From Cherax quadricarinatus (lineage: Eukaryota > Arthropoda > Malacostraca > Decapoda > Parastacidae), in NCBI RefSeq assembly GCF_038502225.1, contig NC_091355.1:8964044-9028043 (forward strand): DNA of 64,000 bases. Reading direction: 5' to 3'. The notes below the pieces were generated by a model. That model saw nothing but the letters and a program-made list of their open reading frames with translations. It was not told the origin of the DNA and made no database searches. Positions 41,421-52,631 of this stretch are shown piece by piece. Every line of letters begins with the position of its first letter. Positions within the stretch are counted from its first letter, which is position 1. The translations under genes were made by a program, and so were the position numbers.

Positions 41421-42141
41421 AGTAAGTAAGTTCATTCAGGTATACATAAATACAGTTACATAGATTATCAAACATAGCAGCATATGTGTAGAGAACCTGG
41501 GATAACCAAAAAAAGTCAAAGTGACTTATTTCCATTGGGGTCCTTATAATACCTTGTTATTATACTATGAGGAGATATCTTATTATTATACTAAAAACGA
41601 GATATACTAGGGATAAGGTAAAATGAGTTATGTATTTATATTTACGTGTGTTAGCTAAACAAATAAAAAATTATTCTCCTCCCTTTCTGTAGCTGCATTA
41701 ATTAGGTACCTTTTGGCACTCTTCTTGAACTGGTTCATGCTATGACTGCTTTGACATGTGCAGGCAGTCTGTTCCATTCCTTTACTGCTGTACAATAAAA
41801 GGTGTTTGAAGCCTGGCCACTGACTGTGGGTACTACAAAGTTGTGCCAACCCCCCATCCTTCCTCCTAGTACATACTATGATTGCTTTGGCTCTCAGCCT
41901 TGACAAAATTGGCAGCAAAATATTCTGGACGCTCTTTGTGAGCAATTTTATAAACTTGATTTAACTTCAGTTGTTTTTACTCTGTCTTCAACATTCAGCA
42001 TATCTAAATGTTGTAATTCATCCTGGCCTACATGTTCTCTTGGACCCAGCCCCAGGATGAATACTACCATTTTGTTCTGCGTGATTTGCAGTCTGTCTTT
42101 CAGTTTTTTTTTTTTTTTTTTTTTGTCAAGGCAGAGTACCA
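41421..42141 (-). mobile_element. L2-like LINE 3' fragment
   Basis: Reverse copy of the last ~720 bp of the LINE at 60415-62018: 3' UTR at 41421-41660, C-terminal coding at 41655-42140 (on the - strand KDRLQITQNKMVVFILG and GLGPREHVGQDELQHLDMLN). An A7 tract in the sister copy has become A22 here (42102-42124). Confidence 0.88.
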
Positions 42142-44423
42142 TATACAGATGTGACAGAGTGAACAGGCAAAAGGGGGGGGGGGTTGGCCTGTACATTGCA
42201 GAGTCACTTGTTTGCACAGAACTGCTTAATGCCTCAAATGATGTAGTGGAAGTTTTAGCAGTAAAGGTCGAGAACCAAAACCTAGTCATTGTGGTAGTCT
42301 ACAAGCCTCCGGATGCAACATCCCAGCAATTCCAGGAACAGCTGTTACAAATTGACCACTGTCTGGAAAATCTTCCAGCTCCTGCACCCAACATCTTGCT
42401 CCTGGGGGATTTCAACTTAAGGCACCTAAAATGGAGGAATATAGCAAATAATATTGTTGCAGTAATAACACCAGGAGGCAGCTCTGATGAAAACTCACTC
42501 ACACGAGCTTTTAAATCTCTGCACAAAATTCAATTTAAACCAGCAAATAATAGAGCCTACTAGACTGGAGAATACACTAGACCTCACCTTCACTAACAAT
42601 GATGATCTGATAAGAAATGTCACCATATCAAAAAAAAATATACTCAGATCACAACATAATTGAGGTTCAGACATGTATGCGTGGAGCCCCAGACCGACAT
42701 AATGAGATTAGTCACGAGGGAGCATTCACCAAATTCAACTTCAATAACAAAAACATAAATTGGGACCAAGTAAACCAAGTCCTAACCGATATAAGCTGGG
42801 AAGATATACTAAGCAACACAGACCCCAACTTATGCCTAGAACAGATTAACTTGGTGGCACTCGATGTATGCACAAGGCTTATTCCTCTAAGAAAAAGGAG
42901 TAGATGTAAAATAGAAAGAGACAGGCGCACCCTTTACAGGCGACGGAAAATAATAACAGAGCGGCTAAAAGAGGTCAATATATCTGAAATGCGTAGGGAG
43001 ACACTGGTCAGAGAAATAGCAATCATCGAACTCAAGCTAAAGGAATCTTATAGGAGTCAGGAATCGCGGGAAGAACTAAAAGCCATAAATGAAATCGAAA
43101 GAAACCCAAAGTATTTCTTCTCCTATGCCAAATCAAAGTCGAGAACAACGTCCAGTATTGGGCCCCTACTTAAACAAGATGGGTCCTACACAGATGACAG
43201 CAAGGAAATGAGTGAGCTACTCAAGTCCCAATATGACTCAGTTTTTAGCAAGCCGCTAACCAGACTGAGAGTCGAAGATCAAAATGAATTTCTTATGAGA
43301 GAGCCACAAAATTTGATTAACATAAGCCTATCCGATGTTATCCTGACGCCAAATGACTTCGAACAGGCGATAAATGACATGCCCATGCACTCTGCCCCAG
43401 GGCCAGACTCATGGAACTCTGTGTTCATCAAGAACTGCAAGAAGCCCCTATCACTAGCCTTTTCCATCCTATGGAGAGGGAGCATGGACACGGGGGTCGT
43501 CCCACAGTTACTAAAAACAACAGACATAGCCCCACTCCACAAAGGGGGCAGTAAAGCAACAGCAAAGAACTACAGACCAATAGCACTAACATCCCATATC
43601 ATAAAAATCTTTGAAAGGGTCCTAAGAAGCAAGATCACCACCCATCTAGAAACCCATCAGTTACAAAACAAATTCTGGCCACAAAATAGAGCGAAACACC
43701 AACGTCAAAGACCTGGGAGTGATCATGTCGGAGGATCTCACCTTCAAGGACCATAACATTGTATTAATCGCATCTGCTAGAAAAATGACAGGATGGATAA
43801 TGAGAACCTTCAAAACTAGGGAGGCCAAGCCCATGATGACACTCTTCAGGTCACTTGTTCTATCTAGGCTGGAATATTGCTGCACACTAACAGCACCTTT
43901 CAAGGCAGGTGAAATTGCCGACCTAGAAAATGTACAGAGAACTTTCACGGTGCGCATAACGGAGATAAAACACCTCAATTACTGGGAGCACTTGACGTTC
44001 CTAAACCTGTATTCCCTGGAACGCAGGAGGGAGAGATACATGATTATATACACCTGGAAAATCCTAGAGGGACTAGTACCGAACTTGCACACGAAAATCA
44101 CTCACTACGAAAGCAAAAGACTTGGCAGACGATGCACCATCCCCCCAATGAAAAGCAGGGGTGTCACTAGCACGTTAAGAGACCATACAATAAGTGTCAG
44201 GGGCCCGAGACTGTTCAACTGCCTCCCAGCACACATAAGGGGGATTACCAACAGACCCCTGGCAGTCTTCAAGCTGGCACTGGACAAGCACCTAAAGTCA
44301 GTTCCTGATCAGCCGGGCTGTGGCTCGTACGTTGGTTTGCGTGCAGCCAGCAGCAACAGCCTGGTTGATCAGGCTCTGATCCACCAGGAGGCCTGGTCAC
44401 AGACCGGGCCGCGGGGGCGTTGA
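42142..44423 (+). pseudogene. CR1-like LINE ORF2, internally deleted
   Basis: Endonuclease motifs GGGVGLYIAESLV, VVYKPPDATSQQF, ILLLGDFNLRHLKW. After a frame change, RT fingers at 42617-43680 (NDMPMHSAPGPDSWNSVFIK, NYRPIALTSHIIKIFERVL). Motifs A, B and the FADD box are absent: LETHQLQNKFWPQN is followed by sequence of the post-FADD region (TNVKDLGVIMSEDLTFKDH). Catalytically dead by deletion. The C-terminal frame 43719-44423 runs into the 3' module. Confidence 0.85.
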
Positions 44424-44455
44424 CCCCCGGAACTCTCTCCAGGTAAACTCCAGGT
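42142..44455 (+). mobile_element. CR1-like LINE with RT core deleted
   Basis: Endonuclease at 42142-42600, RT N-terminal half at 42617-43680, then a jump to the thumb and C-terminal region at 43690-44423. It ends with the terminal module: GACCGGGCCGCGGGGGCG, TTGACCCCCGG, and a repeated CTCCAGGTAAA word at 44435-44455. That module is found alone at 1123, 10028, 10406 and 26415. Confidence 0.85.
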
Positions 44456-44621
44456 ATGCAATCCTAGCTTCATGACGAGAAATGTAAATGGCAGGAGTCC
44501 CAAGGTTATACTAATTTTATATACCTTTATAATGTGATACTAACTATATATACCTTTATATAAGGTTATACTAACTTTATATGCCTTTATATAAAGTTAG
44601 ACTATCTTTATATATCTTTAG

Positions 44622-45378
44622 TTAGGCCTCACATTTTACTACTTATTTCTGGTCTCCATATCACATGATGGACAAATGGCCTTGAAAATACAGTACAGAG
44701 AAGGATGACAAAGTTGATTCCATGTATTAGAAAACTTTCTTCCGAAAATAGACTGAAGGCACCGAACTTGCACTTTGGAAAGGATGTGATTGAGGCGTAC
44801 AAATAGAAAACGGGAAAAAAGAGGATATACATAGCATGTTGAAAAATGTATGATCCAGACAGGACTCGCAGTAATGAATTCAAATTTGAGAAATTTAGAT
44901 ATAGAAAGGATATCGGGAGATGTTGTTTAGTAAGAGAATTGTAGACTGGTGGCCCGTGGCCTGGTAGGCAACGCTCTCGCTTCATACAGTGTCCATGGTT
45001 CGATCCCCGGCAAGGATGAAAACATTGGGCGTGTTTTCTTACACCTGTTGCCCAGGTACCAACTAGCAAGCAAGTAGGTACCTGGGTGTTAGTCGACGTG
45101 TGGGTCGCATCCTGGGGATAAGACACGATCACAATGGAAATAAGACAGACAGTCCCTCGATGACGCACCGCCTTTCTTGGGTTATCCTGGGTGGCTAACC
45201 CTCCGGGGTTAAAAATCCGAACAAAATTTTGTCTCTCATGAGTAGAACAAACTCCCAGGTAGCTTTAAATATATATAGGTTGGACGGGTATATGAGTGGG
45301 AATGGTGGATGTGAATTAGACTTGCGTAGCATGGACCAGTAAGCCTGCTGTAGTGCTTTCTCGTTCTTATGTAGTTTT
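44622..45378 (+). mobile_element. CR1-like LINE 3' fragment split by a SINE
   Basis: Decayed match to 56170-56780 (GTTAGGCCTCA, AGGATGACAAAGTTGATTCC, ATGATCCAGACAGGACTCGC) continuing after the SINE with GTAGAACAAACTCCCAGGTA and ending TTCTCGTTCTTATG. The SINE lies at 44945-45238. Confidence 0.8.
44945..45238 (+). mobile_element. tRNA-derived SINE, copy B
   Basis: Head with A-box-like TGGCCTGGTAGGCAACGC and perfect B box GGTTCGATCCCC; central AAACATTGGGCGTGTTTTC, CACCTGTTGCCCAGG, GGTACCTGGGTGTTAGTCG. The 3' part has CAATGGAAATAAGACAG and CTTTCTTGGGTTATCCTGG, which also occur in the 3' UTR of the L2-like LINE (61897-61950). Confidence 0.85.
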
Positions 45379-45504
45379 ACACGCGCACTAACGTCAGCTC
45401 CATCAACCAGAAATGCTATGCATCCTATGTTTTTTTTCTGATTATTATTTATTTTTGTAAAGCAGTGTTTGGAAATAAGGTACCTTAGTCTTAGACCCTC
45501 TTAT

Positions 45505-45800
45505 ACATCACCGCTCCACAGCGTTGTATGACCCGTACGGGTTTAACGCTTATTTTAACATAACTCTAACAAAAACAATGATTTAAGACAGGCAAGGTAC
45601 CAGCAGCTGGCAGCCTCGTGACAGGTAGCCTAGTTCAAGTGGCATGCCTTAATTCATCTCAATTAATATGTGAAAGGCTCATGATCCAAGGAACTGAACG
45701 CATCTTCCTTCTCTTGGATCAAACTTGGTTGTATCAACTTCACCTAGGTGCTGTATGATACTAAGAATTTAGTGATCACTGCGAGTGTAATAATTATAAT
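45505..45800 (+). mobile_element. two mini-I remnants
   Basis: A tail only at 45505-45560 (GCGTTGTATGACCCGTACGG, GTTTAACGCTT) and a body at 45660-45790 (GGCTCATGATCCAAGGAACT, CTTGGATCAAACTTGG, GTGCTGTATGATAC). Confidence 0.6.
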
Positions 45801-46850
45801 AGATATAACAATACTGTGGTAAATTCGAATTTGACTTAATCAACTGGACATACGGATATATACTTCGGTATAAACGTTGTTTCCCTTTTCTTATATGGAT
45901 CATTTTTAATTGCGTACAGGTGAACTGCAGACTTAAGTCTAAGAAACCAACTCTATACATGTATATACGAAGAATTTACTTTAATCCCGACTTTAGAGAT
46001 TAAAGTATTTTTGAATGGTGATGTACAAGCAAATCGGAACTTCGACGCTGTCATTTTAGAGCATTTAGAAGCTACTAGCTGGAGGTACTAACCTGCTTGA
46101 CCTAGTTTTAGCAATCTTGGAAGCTGATCAATACTTGTGAAAAGTTGCAAGTTTTCGCGCAGCATAATACACTGGATTAGGAGACCACCTAAGTAGAGCT
46201 GACTGCAGTAACCTGACAGCACTCGAGTGTGTTTCTCTGTGGACGTGTTAGGTCTATAAGTGACAGTGCAGTATGGTGACTAGATTGCTCGTATAGTGTA
46301 GCCAGGCCTAACCTTGTTATATTGTGTTTTGAAAGAGGTATAAGAACAAGATGTTTGCTCAGTGAACAAATAAGTTCGCTGGCCACTAAGGATATGAACT
46401 GACTGATAACATGGAGCAACTGACCCATTCTAAGTAGGTCCTCAAATCCAAAACTTCTCTCTCATATCCTGTGATTGTGTCACCTAGTTGTCTTTGTGGA
46501 AGCCGAGACTGCTTCTGGCACTACCTCCTAGACTACTTTAATAGGCACTGCTGATTTCTAACCTCTTGGCCCCTCTTATAGTTATTCTTCAAACTTTGTA
46601 CTAAACTTTCCTCCAGTGATAACAGGAGAATCTTTCCGTGGACACACATCTGCAAACGTTATTTTGGCCCCAGAAAACATTACTTGAAAGTACGCACAGG
46701 GAAAAGTTATGGTGGAAAAACCAATCCAGCATATAACAGCAGAGGCACACGCCATGCTGGGTTCCTTTTTGTGCTCTCAGCAACGAATAACCCATATGGG
46801 TTCACCTTGGAATATAATAACAATCCACTGTGCACAATGAGGTGGCGTGT
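45801..46850. other. no gene recognised
   Basis: Unique-looking sequence. A weak match to the CR1-like endonuclease tail (ACTAACCTGCTTGACC) lies at ~46090. Short frames here show no domain. Confidence 0.5.
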
Positions 46851-47640
46851 GGATGAATACAAGCAGCAGCAGCAGTGGTCAGTCACAGCACTGGTGTAGT
46901 GTGGATGAATACAAGCAACAGCAGTGGTCAGTTACACACTAGTGTTGATGAATACAAGCAACAACAGTGGTCAGTTAAACACTAGTGTTGATGAATACAA
47001 GCAACAACAGTGGTCAGTTAAACACTAGTGTTGATGAATACAAGCGACTCAGTGGTCAGTTACACACTAGTGTTGATGAATACAAGCGACTCAGTGGTCA
47101 GTTACACACTAGTGTTGATGAATACAAGCAACAGCAGTGGTCAGTTACTAGTGTTGATGAATACAAGCAACTCATTGGTCAGTTACACACTAGTGTTGAT
47201 GAATACAAGCAACTCAGTGGTCAGTTACACACTAGTGTTGATGAATACAAGCAACAGCAGTGATCAGTTGCACACTAGTGTTGATGAATACAAGCAATAA
47301 CAGTGGTCAGTTATTAGTGTGGCTGAATATAAGCAACAACAGTGGTCAGTTACACTAGTGTTGATGAATACAAACAACAACAGTGGTCAGTTACTAGTGT
47401 GGCTGAATACAAGCAACAACAGTGGTCAGTTACTAGTGTGGCTGAATACAAGCAACTCAGTGGTCAGTTACACACTAGTGTTGATGAATACAAGCAACAA
47501 CAGTGGTCAGTTACACACTAGTGTTGATGAATACAAGCAACTCAGTGGTCAGTTACACACTAGTGTGAATGAATACAAGCAACAGTGGTCAGTTACAACA
47601 CTTGTGTGGATGAATACAAGCAACAGCAGAAAACAGAGCA
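46850..47640. repeat. ~43-bp minisatellite
   Basis: About 19 units built as GATGAATACAAGCAAC + (AGC/AAC)AG or TCAG + TGGTCAGTTAC + ACACTAGTGTT. Unit length varies because the AAC/AGC block and the ACACTAGTG block come and go in 3-bp and larger steps. Frames across it give repetitive peptides in two phases and are not taken as genes. Confidence 0.95.
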
Positions 47641-47648
47641 GGGTGTAG

Positions 47649-47856
47649 ATGACTGCAAGGAGCAGCAGAAGGAGAGACTGGAGAGAGGAACCACCTGATG
47701 GGAACAGTGATGAACAGAGAGTGAGAGTGCGGCGTTATCGCTGGTTAATGTGCGGAATCAAGAAAATGAAAAATAAAAAGAATATTTTAACGGAAGAAGT
47801 TGCAATGCTTCACCATGCAGGAGACAACGTGGAGAGTAATGTCAACACCTGGGAGG
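47649..47856 (+). CDS. possible exon of unknown gene
   Basis: Open frame from ATG just after the minisatellite: MTARSSRRRDWREEP, a basic stretch, then LTEEVAMLHHAGDNVESNVN and TWE before a possible donor GTTAGT at 47857. I recognise no family. No matching exon was found downstream, so this may be chance. Confidence 0.2.
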
Positions 47857-47919
47857 TTAGTAACCATTTTTTTTAACAATTCACAATATAACACAAAATA
47901 ACACCTTTAAGGAAAAAAG

Positions 47920-48130
47920 GGGGGAGGAGTGCCTTGATGCCGGTCAAGGGCTTTTGATTCGGGGAACTGGAACTCCCCTCCCTTTTCTCAGGCTCTGTGA
48001 AATAAGAATATGTACAGTCTTAGAATATTTTACTGAGGCAACGTTTTGCCACGAATGGTTTCTTCAGTCCTACAGAGATAACCACAGGCGATATATAACC
48101 CCTGCAGGTTAAGGGTCCACAAGAATATAA
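47920..48130 (+). mobile_element. mini-I interrupted by a hammerhead-element fragment
   Basis: Head and body at 47920-47994 (GTGCCTTGATGCCGGTCAAG, CTTTTGATTCGGGGAACTGG), tail at 48086-48130 (CGATATATAACCCCTGCAGG). Between them lies a piece with GGCAACGTTTTGCCACG and TTTCTTCAG, a decayed reverse form of the GAAACG-type core seen from 49 kb on. Confidence 0.6.
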
Positions 48131-48778
48131 TCTCAGGTAATGACCAATAAAACTATACAGTTAGAAAATAAGTCCGCTCATCAGTACATAAAATATGAAA
48201 ATATGTAGTGGAAGATCAAATATATTGAGATCAGACATGAAAGTATATGAATGATGAACACTGCGGGAGGTTTATTGGCCCATACCTGACAAATTCTCAA
48301 ATGGCAGTGTTTTCTAAGATTAACTTGGTCAGAACTGTTAATACACTGAAACTCCTGGTGTTTTACACAGCTGTATTACTAAGACATTATATTTGATTCT
48401 AGGCAACGGCGTTTGTATAGGTTATCATTTATGATACGTTTAACCTCATTCCTCTTTATAAAATGTCCATTAGTTTGGGAATAAGGAAACATGCACAACG
48501 AATGGCGAAAGGTCAACCTCAGTATAATCAGACTGTCGACATTAATATTTTAGCACTTGTACAGTGTTGCGTCCCTTGTATGTATTTTTATATTCACTTA
48601 ATATTGTATTATCTATATCTACTTTAATAGCTAAATGAAGATATTCTGATTTATAATATTAACTGACCATGTATTATTTAGCTATGTATATAGGTAGGAT
48701 AGGTTTTATTGAATTAAGTCTGGAACTACTGTGCTAACTACCATAGGATAGTTGAGTCAATGGGTCTCTCGAGTAGGT
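48131..48778. other. no feature recognised
   Basis: AT-rich unique-looking sequence; nothing seen on either strand. Confidence 0.5.
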
Positions 48779-48941
48779 TATTATTATTATAATCAAGGGG
48801 GAAGCGCTAAACCCGTAAGATTATACAGCGCGTGAGGGGGGATGTGGAAAGTATTCAGGTTTAATTCAGGGAACTGGAGAACAGATCCAATTCCCTAGAT
48901 CAAGAGCCCCTCACCAACATCAAGGAACCTTCCTTGAGGGG
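48779..48941 (-). mobile_element. mini-I, reverse, with exact target duplication
   Basis: On the - strand it starts CCCTCAAGGAAGGTTCCTTG and ends TTGATTATAATAATAATA. Flanked by TCTCGAGTAGGT (48767-48778 and 48942-48953). A second copy that fixes both termini of the family. Confidence 0.9.
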
Positions 48942-49189
48942 TCTCGAGTAGGTGTCTCACGAACCGAGTTGACGTCTGGTTTAGAGGTTTGTCTGAGTGA
49001 GTTCCAGCCTACCTCTAGCAGGGGAAACATCTCCGTGAGCTTTGTCTGGACTCAAGTTTTGGATAACTAACGGTTGCGTTGGTGAGACTGAACCCATTTC
49101 TCGCTACAGTAGGCATCTGTGAAATTCAGAGTTATTTCTGGACTTAGAGATTCTGATAGCTACTACGGTTGCGAGTTTCTTTGACATCT

Positions 49190-49742
49190 GGTTATCTTTA
49201 TTGTAGACGTTTCGCCATCCAATCGCTTTATCAATACAGATTCTAGGACATAATTAGAAGACAGTGGAACTATATACAAAAGATGGGGTAATCAGTTGGT
49301 GTGGAGAACACCAACTCCAAGACTGAGGGACTGATTACCTCATCTTTTGTATATAGCTCTACTGTCTTCTAATTTTGTCCTAAAATCTGTATTGATAAAG
49401 CCACTGGATGACGAAACGTCTACCATAAAGAAAACCAGATGTTGCACATGTTTTAACCTTCATCTTGTCTGTATTGTATACCTTTCTTGCACAGAAAGGA
49501 GTTTGAGGTAATCAGTCCCTCGGTCTAGAATCGGTGTTCAGTCCACCACTCTTGTAGAAAGTACAGCATAGGGCCGTAGAAGTGGCTTGTATATTGTAGA
49601 CAGGTGAGTTGAGGGAGGAGGAGGCGGGATCACAGTGGTACCATCCACTAGTGTAAGTAGATCTTCGTCCAAAGGTTGGACAAGTGTTGAAGAATTCCTT
49701 GTATCAAGATCCCATGATGTTGCAATATCTGACAGGCAATTT
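49190..49742. mobile_element. hammerhead-bearing element, inverted-repeat family 3
   Basis: 49195-49310 and 49325-49440 are inverted copies: CTTTATTGTAGACGTTTCGCC and ATACAAAAGATGGGGTAATC at left, their reverse complements at right. The right arm reads TTGATAAAGCCACTGGATGA then CGAAACGTC, a decayed hammerhead-like core. Downstream 49483-49742 resembles the interior of the 431-bp unit (CAGTCCCTCGGTCTAGAA; ATGTTGCAATATCTGACAG). Confidence 0.65.
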
Positions 49743-51241
49743 GACAGGAATTTTAGAATCTAGTGACTTTCTTGATACGATTCAGGATTGTTTTTAAAGC
49801 AGTTTGTGACAGAGCCAACTAGAGGAAATAACCTGCTTGACTTGGTTCTTGCCAGCAGGGAAACGCTCATTAATAATCTTGAGGTTAATGATGAGCTCGG
49901 GGAAAGTGATCACAAATCACTCAGTTTTAATATATCATGGAATTCCCCTAATAATGGCAATCAAGTCTCTGTCCCTGACTTCCGCTTGGCTGATTTCATA
50001 GGACTGAAAAATTACTTGGGTGGGCTGAACTGGAATGACCTGACTATAGGTCAGGTAGGTGGTGATTGCCGATATGACATTTTCCAGGGCATAGTTCTAG
50101 CTGCTCAGACAACTTATGTTCCAAATAAGGAAATCAGATCAAACAAAAATGATCCTAAATGGATTAACAATAGATTAAAACATCTCATTGGTCAAAAGAG
50201 AGGCATATATAGGCAAATCAAAGAGGAGAGGTGCAATTAAGAAATCAATAAATTCAGTTAAAAGAGAAATAAAAAAGGGAATAAGAAAAGCAAAAAGAGA
50301 TTGAGGTTAAAGTTGCAAGAGATTCGAAGACTAACCCAAAAGGATTCTTTCAGGTATACGGAAGTAAGATCAGGGACAAGATAGGCCCACTCAAAAGTTA
50401 CTCGGGTCAGCTCACAGACAGTGATAAGGAAATGTGTAGAATTTTTAACACATACTTCCTCTCAGTTTTTACTCAGGAAGATACTAGCGATATTCCAGAA
50501 ATAATAAATTATGTAGAACAGGATGATAATAAACTATGCACGATTAGGGTCATAAGTGACATGGTTCTTAGGCAAATTGATAAATTAAAACCTAACAAAT
50601 CCCCAGGCCCTGATGAACTGTATGCAAGGGTTCTAAAGGAATGTAAAGAGGAGCTTAGCAAACCTCTGGCTAATCTTTTCAACATATCACTACAGACTGG
50701 CATGGTGCCAGATAAGTGGAAAATGGCAAATGTGATACCTATTTTCAAAGCAGGTAACAGGTCCTTAGCTTCGAACTATAGACCGATAAGCTTAACCTCC
50801 ATAGTGGGAAAATTTATGGAATCAATAATTGCCGAGGCAGTTCGTAGCCACCTTGAAAAGCTCAAATTAATCGACGAATCTCAGCATGGTTTTACAAAGG
50901 GGCGTTCCTGCCTTACAAATTTATTAACTTTTTTCACTAAGGTATTTGAGGAGGCAGATCATGGTAATGAATATGATATTGTGTATATGGACTTCAGTAA
51001 GGCTTTTGACAGGGTCCCACATCAGAGACTTGAGGAAAATTAAGGCACATGGAAAAGGATAAATTTTTTCCTGGATAGGGGCATGGTTGACAAATAGGCA
51101 GCAGAGAGTTTGCATAAATGGGGAGAAATCAGAGTGGGGAAGCGTCACGAGCGGTGTTCCACAGGGGTCAGTGTTGGGCCCCCTGCTGTTCACAATCTAC
51201 ATATTGTTAGGTAAGACACATATGCAACAGTTAGACAACTT

Positions 51242-51287
51242 TATTCCGAAACGTTTCGCCTACACAGTAGGCTTCTTCAGTCGAATA
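51242..51287 (-). ncRNA. hammerhead-like ribozyme core
   Basis: Read on the - strand: CTGAAGA (CUGANGA box), A, stem II GCCTAC-TGT-GTAGGC (6 bp), GAAA, then CGTT. Flanking TATTCGA and TCGGAATA pair as stem I with one bulge. Differs from consensus by an extra A before stem II; stem III is only the self-complementary ACGU, so activity might need a dimer. Confidence 0.55.
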
Positions 51288-51672
51288 CAGAAAGTAGGCA
51301 GGAACAGTAGAGATGTGAAGACGATGTAATCAGTCCATCACCCTTGTAGTCGTAGAATTTGAGGTTGTCAGTCCCTCGGCCTGGAGAAGTTCAGTTCCAT
51401 AGTCAGGAACTATCTGAAGATCAAGCGACAGTGCGGAGACTTAAATACTGTCGGAAGGAGAGGTGCATAGTAGTAGTAGTAGTAGTGAGAATGTAACCAC
51501 TGAGAGGTCATGTCCCTCTCAGATCCAACACTTCTCACTTGAAAAGCTTGTCCAAGGTGTTTTCTGTACCAAGATGCCATGTGTTGCAGTGTCTGACAAG
51601 ATGAACATCAAAATGGTATACAATACCGACAGGTTTGTTAGGTAAGACACATATGCAACAGTTAGACAACTT

Positions 51673-51718
51673 TATTCCGAAACGTTTCGCCTACACAGTA
51701 GGCTTCTTCAGTCGAATA
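51673..51718 (-). ncRNA. hammerhead-like ribozyme core, second direct unit
   Basis: Identical core to 51242-51287, exactly 431 bp away on the same strand. Cleavage at both would free a 431-nt RNA. Confidence 0.55.
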
Positions 51719-51836
51719 CAGAAAGTAGGCAGGAACAGTAGAGATGTGAAGACGATGTAATCAGTCCATCACCCTTGTAGTCGTGATGGACTGATTACAT
51801 CGTCTTCACATCTCTACTGTTCCTGCCTACTTTCTG

Positions 51837-51882
51837 TATTCGACTGAAGAAGCCTACTGTGTAGGCGAAACGTTTCGGAATA
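51837..51882 (+). ncRNA. hammerhead-like ribozyme core, inverted unit
   Basis: Same core on the + strand: TATTCGACTGAAGA, stem II GCCTAC/GTAGGC, GAAACGTT, TCGGAATA. Belongs to the third, inverted unit of the same insertion. Confidence 0.55.
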
Positions 51883-52464
51883 AAGTTGTCTAAGTGTTGC
51901 ATATGTGTCTTACCTAACAACCTGTCGGTATTGTATACCATTTTGATGTTCACAATCTACATAAACGACATAAAGAGCGACATCAGCAAGTTTGCCGATG
52001 ACACCAAAATAGGCCGCCGAATTCATTCTGACGAGGACATTAGAGCACTCCAGGAAGATTTGAATAGACTGATGCAGTGGTCGGAGAAGTGGCAGATGCA
52101 GTTTAATATAGACAAATGCAAAGTTCTAAATGTTGGACAGGACAACCATACCACATATAAACTAAATGTAGATCTTAATATTACGGATTGCGAAAAAGAT
52201 TTAGGAGTTCTGGTTAGCAGTAATCTGAAACCTAGACAACAGTGCATAAGTGTTCGCAATAAAGCTAATAGAATCCTTGGCTTCATATCAAGAAGCATAA
52301 ATATTAGGAGTCCTCAGGTTGTTCTTCAACTCAATACATCCTTGGTTAGGCCTCATTTAGATTATGCTGCACAGTTCTGGTCACCGTATTACAGAATGGA
52401 TATAAATGCTCTGGAAAATGTACAAAGGAGGATGACAAAGTTGATCCCATGTATCAGAAACCTT

Positions 52465-52631
52465 GTAATAAAGTTGGTAGAATTACCGACAATATGTAAA
52501 GTAAAAGGACACAAGTGCAACTAATGTGACATTTTATTGTGGCAAAGTTTCGCTTGATAAAGCTCCTGGAGAGCGAAACTTTGCCACAATAAAATGTCAC
52601 ATTAGTTGCATTTGTGTCCTTTTACTTTACA
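52465..52631. mobile_element. 167-bp palindromic hammerhead-family element, family 2
   Basis: Flanked by a 13-bp duplication TATCAGAAACCTT (52452-52464, 52632-52644) within CR1-like copy D. Arms of ~60 bp (GTAAAGTAAAAGGACACAAG; CATTTTATTGTGGCAAAG) are inverted around TTGATAAAGCTCCTGGAG. The centre plus GAGCGAAAC mimics the core (TGATAA-A-stem-GAAAC), with the CGT after GAAA lost. Confidence 0.8.

Larger units (their letters stand above)
51206..51948. mobile_element. hammerhead-bearing retrozyme-like element, family 1
   Basis: Flanked by a 17-bp duplication TGTTCACAATCTACATA (51187-51203, 51947-51963; the exact edge is ambiguous by two bases). Inside: two direct units starting TGTTAGGTAAGACACATATG (51204 and 51635) and one inverted, partial unit ending at ~51920. 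The hammerhead-like cores of the direct pair are 431 bp apart. The interior has a (TAG)n run (51471-51486) and no coding capacity. Confidence 0.8.

Noticed and set aside
46985..47648. Overlapping frames encoding repetitive peptides (VDEYKQ-type and MNTSN-type)
   Set aside because: They are translations of a minisatellite in two phases; unit length changes break any single frame.
51463..51645. Short frame with a Ser run inside the hammerhead element
   Set aside because: The Ser run is a (TAG)n microsatellite; the element shows no coding conservation between its two copies.
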